A stretch of 64,000 nt of DNA, taken from Chrysopilus asiliformis (lineage: Eukaryota > Arthropoda > Insecta > Diptera > Rhagionidae). How positions within the stretch are numbered: the first letter of the stretch is position 1; the number at the start of each line of letters is the position of its first letter. Both the position numbers and the translations under genes were made by a program. The stretch lies in the NCBI GenBank assembly GCA_964034945.1, contig OZ035962.1, positions 83,287,942-83,351,941 on the forward strand, read 5' to 3'. The notes under the pieces are model-generated. The model made no database searches. It saw only the letters and a list, made by a program, of their open reading frames with translations, and was not told where the DNA came from. Below are positions 24,369 to 34,194 of this stretch, piece after piece.

Positions 24369-25278
24369 GGGGTCAAATCTTGCAATCAAATTTTGACCCA
24401 CTTCCACTTGTCCGATTGACTTGAAATTTTGCACACTTATATAAGTCCGATGACAATACAATATTTTCACTACTTCGTCCTTGTAAGGATAACGGAAGGT
24501 CCTGTAAGGATAACGTGATTATCCTTTTCTCCAAATTTTGCGGAAAAAAATCTATTCTGGGGGTTTTTGGGGTCGCTGAATCCGAATCTGTCATTAAAAA
24601 GTCTGTAAGGATAACGGAAGGTCCTGTAAGGATAACGTGATTATCCTTTTCTCCAAATTTTCCGGAAAAAAATCTAGTCTGGGGGTTCTTGGGGTCGCTG
24701 AATCCGAATCTGTCATTAAAAAGTCAGTAAGGATAACGGAAGGTCCTGTAAGGATAACGTGATTATCCTTTTCTCCAAATTTTCCGGAAAAAAATCTATT
24801 CTGGGGGTTTTTTGAGGTCGCTGAATCCGAATCTGTAATTAAAAAGTCTGTAAGGATAACGGAAGGTCCTGTAAAGATAACGTGATTATCCTTTTCTCCA
24901 AATTTTCCGGAAAAAAATCTATTCTGGGGGTTTTTGGGGTCGCTGAATACGATTCTCAAGTTAAAAAGTCTGTAAGGACATCTCAAATGTAAGGATATAT
25001 ACTCGAAGACTAAAAAGAACAAAATAAAAAAATTAAAAAATAAAAATTTAAAAAAAAAGCTTTTATTAAAAAAGAATGCACTAAAAAGAAAAAAATAATT
25101 TTCTGGACGCTGTGTATCTAAATATAAAAGCTTTTAAAAAGCGAGATAAAGCATAAAACAATAAAATAAAAACTTATCTCGCTTTTAAAAAGCTTTTATA
25201 TTTAGATACACAGCGTCCAGAAAATTATTTTTTTCTTTTTAGTGCATTCTTTTTTAATAAAAGCTTTTTTTTTAAATT
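24266..25278 (-). mobile_element. Hairpin (foldback-like) element A
   Basis: It sits in the T-run of the Helitron's 5' region. It starts with AAAAGCTTTTTAAAAGCTTTT motifs, then a (GTCT)n tract (24321-24362), about four 122-bp tandem units (24483-24972), and a hairpin with arms of about 105 bp (25041-25149 and 25174-25283) around a 24-nt loop. No coding region is credible. Element B at 34.2 kb has the same modules in reverse order. Confidence 0.78.
24483..24972 (-). repeat. 122-bp tandem units of hairpin element A
   Basis: GTAAGGATAACGGAAGGTCC recurs at 24483, 24605, 24727 and 24850, with a decayed fifth start at 24972. Long apparent reading frames here arise from the unit length and are not taken as genes. 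Confidence 0.9.
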
Positions 25279-25283
25279 TTTTA
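25041..25283. repeat. Near-perfect hairpin of element A
   Basis: The left arm contains TTTTCTGGACGCTGTGTATC and the right arm its complement. Only one small mismatch cluster is seen at the loop side. Stem about 105 bp. Confidence 0.93.
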
Positions 25284-25725
25284 TATATTAGTATGATGAT
25301 ATAAAAATATTGGTAAGAAAAGAGAAAATTGAACACCTTTTTGAATTAAGGAAGTTTTAACGCAAATTATCACTTTGAAATATACTTTTTGATGCAAAAA
25401 TATGCCCTTGTTTAATTTCAACATTTAGGAGAACTCCAACTGTCTCCAAATTAACACGATTTTAAGGTTGAACGAAAATAATCTGTTCGTTCTGTTCGAT
25501 CGGTTGAGATAATTATTATCGAACGCGGCCCTCATTGAAATTTCATATTAATCTTCTGAATTCCAGCAAAATAAAGAAAAACAAACATTGGCATGAACAA
25601 GAGCATCAAAATTTCAATCGAATCATAATAAACGCAAATAGTTGAACGCTATTATTAGCGTAAGTATTAAATAAGCAAAATTCATTATAAATTTTTAATG
25701 AAAATACCTCAATATTTATACTCAC

Positions 25726-25929
25726 CAACCCCGCTGCACTTCCAATAACGACGGTCCAATAAATTATTGGAAATAGATCCAGACGACATGGCGAAACGGT
25801 TACCATTGACTCACGTAATTTTTTTAAAGGATATTTACTGAAATTCCAAATGCTGAAATGCCGACACTTATCCGATTCGAAATTGTAATGGCGACACATG
25901 TATTGTTCGAAATATCGCAACTTGTACAT
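25726..25929 (-). CDS. Gene B, first coding exon (start and first membrane helix)
   Basis: ATG at 25929-25927 opens 68 codons to the donor TTG|GTGAGT, phase 0. The cytoplasmic N-terminus has paired C-R-H motifs (M-C-R-H-Y and K-C-R-H-F). Then L-F-P-I-I-Y-W-T-V-V begins the first helix, which continues into exon 12558-12388. With exons 12558-12388 and 12274-12041 the protein is 202 aa with four hydrophobic segments, the expected size for a small insect tetraspan of the DUF4728/pasiflora kind. A second ATG at codon 11 is an alternative start. Gene B lies entirely within the last intron of gene A on the other strand, and its own 13.2-kb intron contains the LTR element. Confidence 0.75.
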
Positions 25930-27596
25930 TTTTTTTAATTTTTAACGAAGCTGGCTAGTAAATAATAGTTTTCTCTTGCTAAATTTCATAAAAACAGATG
26001 AATTTGTGGAAAAAAAATATTAAAATTTTCACCAGTACGGAATCTCATGTTTGAAAATCAAACGACCGGAAAATCATGATGAATACAACGTGACGTCACA
26101 GGAGGTACTTTTATACCTGAGAAGGTAACCCGAATTTAACGAAACTGAAACGATGACAGGAACAAAATGATAAGAAACTCAAAAGTCATTTGAAGTGCTG
26201 TCAGTTAAACAGGTATGTGAGTCCTACCGGGCCTACCTTTCCTTTTGATTGCTGTTCAGAATTAGCACAGTTGAAGAGTAAGGATAAGGACGATAATTAG
26301 CTCTTGCGGGCTCCTTTGATCGCTGGCTGACTCCAGTAACTCAGGACGGTATGAGTATTTTGTAGTAGAACGCATGATAGAGTGGGGTTGTGGGTCCTAA
26401 GCATGAGAGGAAGTGTCCTATTGAGTGCAGACCAAGGATTCCTTGTCGGGTACGATAAATTAGCTACAGGCATTTCAAGGCAAACGGAGTCCACATGCCA
26501 GGATAAAATTGACTATATATTTACAGGGGGAGGTGCAGAAATTTCTTGAATTTCTAAATTAACAACGTCAGTCATTCACCCTTCGCAAAATGAGCAACGG
26601 TTGGGGATATTTTGCTCCTTTTGCAAGTATTAGGCATGATAAGGAATGCTCTGGGAGAATCCTACATACATTTAGAAAGTGTTTAAGGCTAAAGGAAATC
26701 GAAAGGGTTGAATGGTGGCAAAATGTCGATATCAATATACGAGAAGCACACTTTAAGACATTTTGTTCAATTTGATGAGGTATTAAAAGTTCTTCTATCT
26801 GTTGATACGTAATTTAAACTTAACCTAAGCAAGGGTATGGATGTCTCTTCACTTGTCGAGAAGGTGTCTATTAATTTACTTTTGATTAAAATTCGTCTTA
26901 AATGAATGTTTCACTCATGGTAAGTGGATACTTAGCTTTTATCTTACATTATCCTAGTCATCAAGCTCATACAATCTTTTAAAATGTTTTCAATCTATTT
27001 GCATTGTTTCTTCAGGCTAATCAAGAAGTTCGACCTGAATCCGTCAATAACTTTGTTCAAAATGTCTTTAACTATTTCCACGGCAATATTAAGCCATCAA
27101 GAACAAAAACGTAATTTTGAGAAGCAAAAGTTTGATAATTTCCTTGCCAATTTCCATTTTCAACTTGAAAGAAGCAATTATCGACATCAAAATAAATTAT
27201 GTCATTTATTTTGAATCCAATTTTTTTCAGAAAATGGCGTTTTTAAGGGAATTCCGGAATTTTAAATCCAATATATTTAATGAAGGTTTTTAAAAAGTGA
27301 AAAAAGAAATCTTGGAATGTAAAAATTTATATACAGTAAATTCTCCCGAAACTAAACAGGTCAAAACTTTTGTCATTGAAATTTTTTGATCTGTAATATA
27401 GATTGATCTATCGACCGGCAGTCGCCATTTTGTTCAAATCGAACTAACTAACGAAGACGAGAGAGGAGGACGAGAGAGGAGAACGAGAGAGGAGGACGAG
27501 AGAGGAACGCTTGGCATTTTATGGTGTTTTTGATTGTCATGCTCGTTTTGCTCTAAAGTTGTTCTCGCTCCGAGAACTTGTGCCAGAGAACAAATA
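25930..27596. other. Upstream region of gene B, no further gene recognised
   Basis: The promoter of gene B should lie here on the minus strand, but I see no convincing TATA box. A minisatellite occupies about 27457-27508. Less AT-rich text at 26200-26510 shows broken frames only. Confidence 0.45.
27457..27508. repeat. Short minisatellite
   Basis: About four imperfect copies of an ACGAGAGAGGAGG unit. Confidence 0.85.
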
Positions 27597-27604
27597 ATCT
27601 AGAG

Positions 27605-28355
27605 CAGGCCTGGGCACCATGTATGTAGTGATTTACTATTACTCGAAGAAATTTTATGTTTCTTCATATACTATAACACAAAATGAGAAAACGCATCTTT
27701 TTCATTTTTTACGCTCTTTCGCTTTTGATGGAGACGTTTAAGAACAGTGGACTACACAATTTATCATGATGCGATTACAAAAAAAAATAAGTTCCGTCGT
27801 GCAAAAAAACTTGTGGGGACGTATTTCCGGTTCTGTGCTTCGAAAAAACATGCGCTAAATTGCATTATGTTCCTGATAAGACAGCTGTTGTAATGGCGTT
27901 CTAGATTGAATTTTTTATTCGACATAAAATTGCAAACTAGACATTGACGGTTATCATTATTTGTGGTTATTAAATATTTTTTTCCCCAATCACACGACAT
28001 AGTATTTGAATTTGAATATGAGCGTTTCATAATGGAAAATTAGAATTTAAAAAATCGAATTTCTGAAAAAATTTCGTACGTCAGTGTACTTTGGGAAACA
28101 ATTAGGGTTTTGGGGAGCAAATGTATACATCCGCACGCATCAACAACAGAAATTATACTGAATGACTGTCGTAGGCTCGCTCCATCGATTGTTAGTGAAT
28201 CGTTTGATTTCGGCTGCCGAAGTGGCCATCGTCTACCAACACGTGCGTTGGAGAGTCGAGTAAAAATGTTCATACATTGATTGTATTCTCGTAAAATTTT
28301 AATAAAAATGTTATCGTTGTGAGCAGCCAGACGAGCCAAGGAGTGCCCAGGCTTG
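27605..28355 (-). mobile_element. hAT element, 751 bp, with 8-bp target duplication
   Basis: The ends are CAGGCCTGGGCACC and, inverted, CAAGCCTGGGCACT. The flanks are perfect ATCTAGAG duplicates at 27597-27604 and 28356-28363. Eight-base duplication with CAGG-type ends is diagnostic of the hAT superfamily. Only an N-terminal coding fragment is left, so it is non-autonomous. Confidence 0.93.
27764..28030 (-). pseudogene. BED-type zinc-finger fragment of a hAT transposase
   Basis: From the ATG at 28030 the frame reads a segment with W-G-K-K-Y, then C-L-V-C-N-F and N-L-E-R-H-Y-N-S-C. The C-x2-C-x12-H-x3-C layout fits the BED zinc finger that starts many hAT transposases and host proteins derived from them. 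The catalytic RNase-H-like and dimerisation regions are absent because the element is only 751 bp. It ends at 27764 in low-complexity sequence. I treat it as a remnant and not a host gene. Confidence 0.65.
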
Positions 28356-28363
28356 ATCTAGAG

Positions 28364-29340
28364 AATAAACTCTTAGAACAAATTTTTAGAGAAAATTTTT
28401 CCACTGTGAGATGAAGCAAGAGGATCCGATGTAACACGGAAAAAATTATCCATTTGACTCCTCCATCTCATTGAATAGATACGACGAAAATGATTATAAA
28501 ATGTTCTCTCTGCTTCGCGCTCCCTAGTCTAAAAGTAATTAACTTTTAGGCCGATTTTTGAGCAATTTTTGAGTAATTTTTGAGCAATTTTGTGATCTGC
28601 CCAACATAGTCAGATTTGAATTGATCTTTTGAGGTTAGGGCTCACAAAATCGTGTGGAATCCAAAATGGAAAATATTCTTGTGTTTGATTTCTTGGCATC
28701 TTCATGAAGAAGAATTTCATTTACCAACAAATGTATTAGGAAAATGTCAAAATCCCAAAATTAATTTTAATTTGTTTTATGTTTCATCTTGTTTTTTTTT
28801 TAAGAGAGTAGAGGAGCTCGATATCTACTCGAGATCTGGTCGAAAACACCTTGCTCTACTCTGCGACAGAGCATGCTCTAAATATGCCAGTCGAAAACGC
28901 CATTGAATGTAAGGTACGCCGCGCGGTTATGGTTTCCTGTTTGTATGTAAATTTTTTCTCGAAAACAGCTCTGCAGATTTTGACGAATTTGGGTACTTAT
29001 ATTTTCTGTAACAAAAATGCGAATGCGCTAAGTTCCATCTTATTCGTTAAGCCCCTGTAAGAATAATGCCAATATTATTTTTCCTATTTTTTCTCAGTAA
29101 AATTATGATTAAGGAGGTTTTTGCGGTCGCTGCTGTAGGTGTAACGGGTCGGGTCACCGAGCGGCCGGCCGGTGACACCCGATCTTGTCCACTTTGAACA
29201 AATATTAGAAGAAATTTTAGTTGCCATAAAGATCTGCGGTTTTTGGCGTTCTGTGGGGAAATTTGTGTATCAAAAGAAAAGAGAATAAAAAATCAATTTT
29301 TTTCAAATTTTTCTGGTCTTACCGCCTTAACGTCAAAGCA
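28364..29340. other. Intronic DNA, possible decayed Helitron piece
   Basis: The text at 28915-29060 resembles the insect Helitron theme of a CTCGAAAACAGCTCTGCAG segment followed by GACGAATTTGG. A GC-rich inverted repeat lies at 29143-29180. No gene is seen. Confidence 0.4.
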
Positions 29341-29513
29341 GGAGTGGTATTCCGTAACTTGTTTCAAGCGTTTGTTTCGAGTTAGAAGAACAAGAAGTAT
29401 TCGCTGTCTCTGTTTTGACCGAAATAAATGATAGAGAGAAACCGAAATAGCAAATACCACTTTTTCTTCTAACTCGAAACAAACGCTAGAATCAAGTTAC
29501 GGAATACCACTCC
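29341..29513. mobile_element. 173-bp MITE with about 50-bp inverted ends
   Basis: GGAGTGGTATTCCGTAACTT begins both ends in inverted orientation, and the arms continue through GCGTTTGTTTCGAGTTAGAA. No clear target duplication was found, so the superfamily is open. Confidence 0.7.
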
Positions 29514-29871
29514 AGTTTTCTATGCCGCTAATACTGAATCTAGCGATGGAATTCCAAAAAAATGATAACGAAAATATCCTTTTTTTGATTTTTTTTATCG
29601 GGGATTTTACATCTCAGGAGATGTACTGTTTAGATAACGTAAATCTACTTTTTTCCCTAAAAAATCAACAAGAGGAGGTTCGCGAGCATGGCTAGGTCAT
29701 CCTGGCACTTTTTGTTACTATTTCTCGTCCTATTTCAGATTTTAAAAGAAGCCTTAAAAAACGGAATAAATTTCTAAACAATGCCTTTTTATACTTAGTT
29801 TAAAAACCTCCTTCGAATTAAAAATATTATTAAGCTTTCATAGTTTTTTTCAATTTTTAATACCATTTCAG

Positions 29872-29958
29872 GCTTTTGCAATGTATGGTGTGATGCGGTT
29901 CTATCACTTGCTCCGAGCTGGCGTTACATGGAAGGGTCCAGAAGTAATAGAACTATGA
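29872..29958 (+). CDS. Gene A, last annotated exon with TGA stop
   Basis: The exon follows a TTTCAG acceptor and reads A-F-A-M-Y-G-V-M-R-F-Y-H-L-L then a polar tail with W-K-G-P-E-V-I-E-L, ending CTA-TGA at 29953-29958. The frame is continuous with exon 3529-3588 and completes the fourth helix. Visible gene A coding before the stop totals 84 residues. The stop is followed by an in-frame extension (29959-30270). Confidence 0.82.
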   Translation, partial: AFAMYGVMRFYHLLRAGVTWKGPEVIEL

Positions 29959-30270
29959 TACAACGCCAGTGATTCAGATCGTACGCAAACCACTAACACA
30001 TCTTCCCATGAAAACGAGTGCTTCATGTATGACGACGAGACCGACAGTTTTGAATATGAATACGAAAACGAGGTCTGCAGTGATCAAGACGACGACGATG
30101 ATGATATTGAGATGGTGGCGAGTCCATTTCTGAAACGTCAAAGGATCAGAATTCGGCCACGATCTCGTTTAGAAGTGATCGATGAGCTGGAAAAGAGTAT
30201 CGGAAGTGGAAGTGAAGAGGACGACTCCTTGCTGGTTGCTTACGATAGTAATTCCGTCGGATCAGTTTGA
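29959..30270 (+). CDS. Gene A, in-frame extension beyond the TGA (candidate readthrough product)
   Basis: After TGA at 29956-29958 the same frame stays open for 103 codons to a TGA at 30268-30270. The product is unlike random AT-rich DNA. It starts Y-N-A-S-D-S-D-R-T-Q, has an acidic block (D-Q-D-D-D-D-D-D-I-E), a basic block (K-R-Q-R-I-R-I-R-P-R-S-R), then L-E-V-I-D-E-L-E-K and a second acidic block (G-S-E-E-D-D-S). This fits a cytoplasmic tail. Readthrough is documented for many fly genes; the base after this TGA is T, not the most favourable C. An alternative is an in-phase acceptor at 30017-30018, or a recent nonsense mutation. Confidence 0.6.
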   Translation, partial: YNASDSDRTQTTNTSSHENECFMYDDETDSFEYEYENEVCSDQDDDDDDIEMVASPFLKRQRIRIRPRSRLEVIDELEKSIGSGSEEDDSLLVAYDSNSVGSV

Positions 30271-31873
30271 CATTTGGAAGATTACCGATTTTGGCTCCAA
30301 TTTACTATTGTGGGTCTCCTAATATCCGTAGAAATTTATGCCCAATTAATTATTCTATTGTAAAGCATATTCGGATTCAAAAAGATGTCGTAATTGCTTT
30401 TTATTTATAAAAGCAACAAAAAAACATCGTGTGCGCTTTGAAATTTTCCATGTTTTTTCTTTTTACTACAATGACATACATGTATGCGAAAATCCGAATT
30501 TTACATTGCGAAAATGACAGGGACTAAAAAACACCCCTAATTTTAAACTGAATAATTTTGAACTGTTAAACTGAAATGCTTAAATTAGTTTTTGTATGTG
30601 TATATATTTTGTGCCAAAAGGAAAAAAATCATAATATCAAGGGAATCTATATTAAATTACCTAATTGACAAAATCTCCATATCCACATTCTTTAAATATG
30701 AATAATAGTCTATCGTGTCATAAATGCATTTTCCAATAGCTATAAATGGTTGTTACTTCAAATAAAATTTAAAAAAAGTACTTCAACTACATCTGATAAC
30801 AGAATATGTTTGTAAATATTGCATGTACAAAATGAAAAATGTAGTTATAAGTAAATTTTATATATAAAGAGCTATCGTAGAGAAAAAGTGTATTTATTTA
30901 AGCTGAACGAATGAAATGCTTTTTAATTAATTCTTTTTTACATGTGAATCAAAATGAAAAAAATAATATCAATACTAAAAAAATATAATAACGTCTGCTT
31001 GTGTGATAACAGAAGAAAATATCGATGATGGGTTCTAGTTAAATAAAAGTTATGAATTTTTATTGCGAATTTACAAAAATTTTACTCGCAAATACACATT
31101 TATATGGATTGCATATAAAATTATTCAGGAGATTTCAATGAAATATTTAATTTCATACAATAAACAATGAAAATTTTAAAACTTATCAAGATTTTTATTA
31201 AAATGAATTCATTTTGATTTTGATTTTTTGTTAAAAAAAAAGACGTTGACAAAAATATTCTTTTTAATAATTTTATTTAATTTTTAACACTTGTTTTATA
31301 TCAATTGAACTTTAAAATACCGAAAAATTTTGTTGACAAAAACAGTCCAAAGTGGATTTTTTCACTAATTATCAAACAACCCGCCCACCGATGAAAATTT
31401 AATTTAAAATTTTCTAAAAACAACAGAAATCCTAATTGAAAGAATCATCGATAAAAAAAAATGTAAATTCACTGAAATTTGTAAATAATAAGGAAAAAAC
31501 TAGAGTTTTTCCAACCATAACGAGAGTTAGTTAACAAATAATAGCATTTAGTTGTGTGTTTATTTTTGCAAATGGGAAAATGCAAAATAAAAGTGTACAG
31601 CTAAAATATATTTATTAAATAACATATAGTATGTATATTAAACTGTTATAGGGTAGAATATTTAAAAGCAACAAAAACTGTGAATAATAACGTTATGCTC
31701 CGTTTGTAAAAAAAAAACGTGGACACAAATTAAAATAAAAAAAGAAAAATATTTACAAAGAAATATTGTATAAAATTGAATATTATTTTAAAGAAATAAA
31801 TGATAAAAAAAAGTTATGCAAATTAGTTTTATTTATTGAACGAATTGCAAATATTTAACTTCTGCAATCTTCT
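30271..31873 (+). other. Probable 3' UTR of gene A and following AT-rich DNA
   Basis: AATAAA candidates lie at 30761-30766, 31042-31047 and near 31159. I cannot say which is used. No other gene is seen. Confidence 0.5.
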
Positions 31874-32004
31874 TCTATATAAATAAAACCAAACAGCTCT
31901 GCAGCTCATAACCCTCCCATAAGACGGCCTTGGGCCTCTTTGTCCTGCATCCTCTCCCAACTCCGCGCCCTGCATCCTGGCCTACTTCTCGGCCTTCGGC
32001 CTAG
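31874..32004 (+). mobile_element. Possible short Helitron remnant
   Basis: It starts TCTATATAAATAAAA and ends with a small hairpin (CGGCCTTCGGCC) overlapping CTAG. The flanking bases are T and C, not the expected A and T, so this is tentative. Confidence 0.35.
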
Positions 32005-32830
32005 CATCTATACTTATTTATACTGATAAATATCGAATGGAAAATCAGTCCACTTACTCGACAGAGTTGGAGTTTTTCTCCGAGATAAATTTTCTCCAAC
32101 TCCGACTCTTAAACTCTTTTGTGGAAATTCACCGACTCCGACTCCAACTCCGGACAATTTAAAATATACGAGTATGACTCCGACTCCTAAAGCAGCAATT
32201 TGTGTCATAAACCGACTCCGACTCCAAAACCCTGGGAATCAATCGTGTAACGAGACGCAAGATATGGCGAAGTCAAGAGTTAAAAGCTGCGTCGAAGTCG
32301 AAAGACAGAGACGCGTCGGAATACATGATTGGTGCCCAGGACAAAATAATTTTTGAAATTTAAGAAACCAATACCAAAACCAAATTTTTGAAATTTAAAA
32401 AATTCAAACCAGAACCAAAAACGCTGACCCACGTAGGACTGATCAAATAGTCAAACTGCGTCTGATGAAGCCCGTTAACCTAAAAAGTAAAAAAATATAT
32501 CTAAAAAATTACTCCTCAGGCGAAAACCGCAAAACTAATAAAATTATCAGTTGTGGTCAACACAAAAATTTCCTCTCCTATATTAAGATTTTGAAATATC
32601 TCGAAACCCCTTAAAGATTTGTAAAAACCGTTAAAGCAAAAAATTCCATATTTTCCAGTTGTTCCAAACTGTTTTTTTTTTTTAAATTTAAGAAACCAAA
32701 ACCAGAACCAAATTTTTGAAATTTAAAAAACCCAAACCAGAACCAAATTTGAAATTTTGGGAATCAAAACCAAATCCAAAAATTCACCCTTAAACCAAAA
32801 CCGTACCGAGTGGTCAAAAAACTTTTGGTT
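32005..32830. repeat. Simple-motif dispersed repeats
   Basis: 32035-32235 is built from GACTCCGACTCC/GGAGTTGGAG motifs. 32350-32815 is a degenerate array of TTTGAAATTTAAAAAACCA and CCAAAACCAGAACCAAA. Neither holds a gene. Confidence 0.7.
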
Positions 32831-33030
32831 CGTATCTCTGCACAAAACGGAGAGACTTCCAGACAGACAGACCGACAGACAGATGCACGGACCGACAGAC
32901 AGATCTTAATTTTTTTTTTGAAACGGATTTCGTACTGGTCAGAAAGTTTCCATCTACCCCCTTTCTCAAGTCGGTCTCCATTGTGAATACAATACACTAA
33001 TTCAATAGCAGAAGAAAGTAAAAATGTGAG
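32831..33030 (-). repeat. GACA-bearing dispersed repeat (R5), copy 1
   Basis: It shares GAAACGGATTTCG, CTGATCGGAAA-like and AGTCGGTCTCC-like blocks and a GACAGA tract with 40910-41190. Confidence 0.65.
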
Positions 33031-33066
33031 CAAGACTTTAACTCTTTCGCTACCCAGGCTAAAGTA

Positions 33067-33924
33067 GGGGAACCCGGGGCTAGAATTAACAGGGGTGAGT
33101 ATTAACAAGCCTATTCCCGCCGAAATATACGAGCCAGAATCTCGAAATTTGGTTTTTGTCCATCACTCGATAAGGTCGATCATATCGTGACTCATCAGTC
33201 ATAAACAGTTCATTGCCAGTGAGGGTTAATCACAGAGACCGAATTTTAGCTGGTAAACGAACTTTTTATGGTTTGCAATATTTTGATTTCTGTCTTAGTT
33301 TTTTATATTATTGAATATAACTTTGCCGATAATGTAAGTTAATGAAGCTATAATTAATAATATCCTTTGGTTTTATTACAATCCTTAACTATATTTTTAT
33401 GTGTGGTTAATAATTCAAAAAAAGTAGTGTCGGGGCTAAAATTAACAAACCCATGGGGCAAGTATTAACAATATAATGTCATAGACATAGAGTAAGAATT
33501 CTAATACTATGTTTTTATAGATACAAATTATGTACAAAAAAGCTTCCCTGAGACCTTTTTTTAGATAATAATAATTGTTTTTGTTTTTTAAAACGACTTA
33601 ATTTTTTTTCTCAATTTATGTTCCTTGAAAAGGATATATATTTTGTTTATTTTATAATTTTTGTGAAAAAAAATCTTTTCTTTTAATTATTTCCATGTTA
33701 AAACTTATGTTAATACTTACCCCATCGTTGTTAAAACTAGCCCCGTGACCGGTGAAAAATGATTTTTTTCATATAGTGACTACCTGGTTAAAACTTTTTT
33801 TTATTTCTTATGATACCTGAAGACCTACAGTATGTCTAGATATAAACACAATATCAAAAATATTACTTGTTAAAAAAATATGACCCAATTTCCAAATTTT
33901 GTTAATACTAGCCCCGGCTTCCCC
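33067..33924. mobile_element. TA-flanked 858-bp MITE with CCGGGGCTAG motifs
   Basis: The ends are GGGGAACCCGGGGCTAGAAT and, inverted, GGGGAAGCCGGGGCTAGTAT, with TA at 33065-33066 and 33925-33926. The subterminal motif GGGGCTA-AATTAACA recurs four or more times in both directions. Confidence 0.77.
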
Positions 33925-34082
33925 TACTGTAAAAATTCTACTTTCTTATTATGATATGAATAATGTAACCTTTCAAAAAACATTTTTATCTTTAAAGTAT
34001 AAAATTTGTTAATAATAGTTGCATATTTAATGTTACAATTTTACCAACAAAAAGAATGACCCAGCATTTCCAGAAACCTGTT

Positions 34083-34190
34083 TTTATACCCGTATGGTGA
34101 AACCAAAGGGTTGCCTTACCGTGTGTAACGCCAAGATCCCGTCATCACACACAAAAATGAATTACACCAGTGTTTAGAATGATAAAAAAA
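34083..34190 (+). repeat. GTCY-family repeat (R2), left part, split by hairpin element B
   Basis: The text TATACCCGTATGGTGAAACC through ATTACACCAGTG and GATAAAAAAA continues after element B at 35483 with TTGAATTTTGCATGTCC. The unsplit order is seen at 53043-53590. Confidence 0.8.
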
Positions 34191-34194
34191 AAAT

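Larger units (their letters stand above)
22967..25296 (-). mobile_element. Helitron-like element copy 2 with nested insertions
   Basis: On the minus strand it begins TCATACTAATATATAAAA and ends with a hairpin (GCCGGGCGAAGCCGGGT) followed by CTAG. The flanking bases are A and T as in Helitrons. It carries 163-bp tandem units (about 23516, 23679, 23842, 24005), a TGTC microsatellite near the 5' end, a nested piggyBac-like MITE (23101-23394) and a nested hairpin element (24266-25278). There is no helicase gene, so it is non-autonomous. Confidence 0.8.
3589..29871 (+). other. Gene A last intron, 26.3 kb, hosting gene B and many transposons
   Basis: The intron is bounded by GTAAGT at 3589 and a TTTCAG acceptor at 29866-29871. 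It carries the antisense gene B, the LTR element, nested Helitrons, the hAT element and at least six MITEs. No further gene A exon is evident because the phase-0 frames on either side join into one helix. Confidence 0.75.

Noticed and set aside
24373..25022. Minus-strand frames of 73 and 142 codons with repeated M-T-D-S-D-S-A-T-P segments, and the matching plus frames at 34458-35408
   Set aside because: They follow the 122-bp repeat units of the hairpin elements, shift frame between units and lack any domain.
26297..26494. Less AT-rich patch with short frames on both strands
   Set aside because: Stops in every frame and no motif; too weak to call even as a pseudogene.
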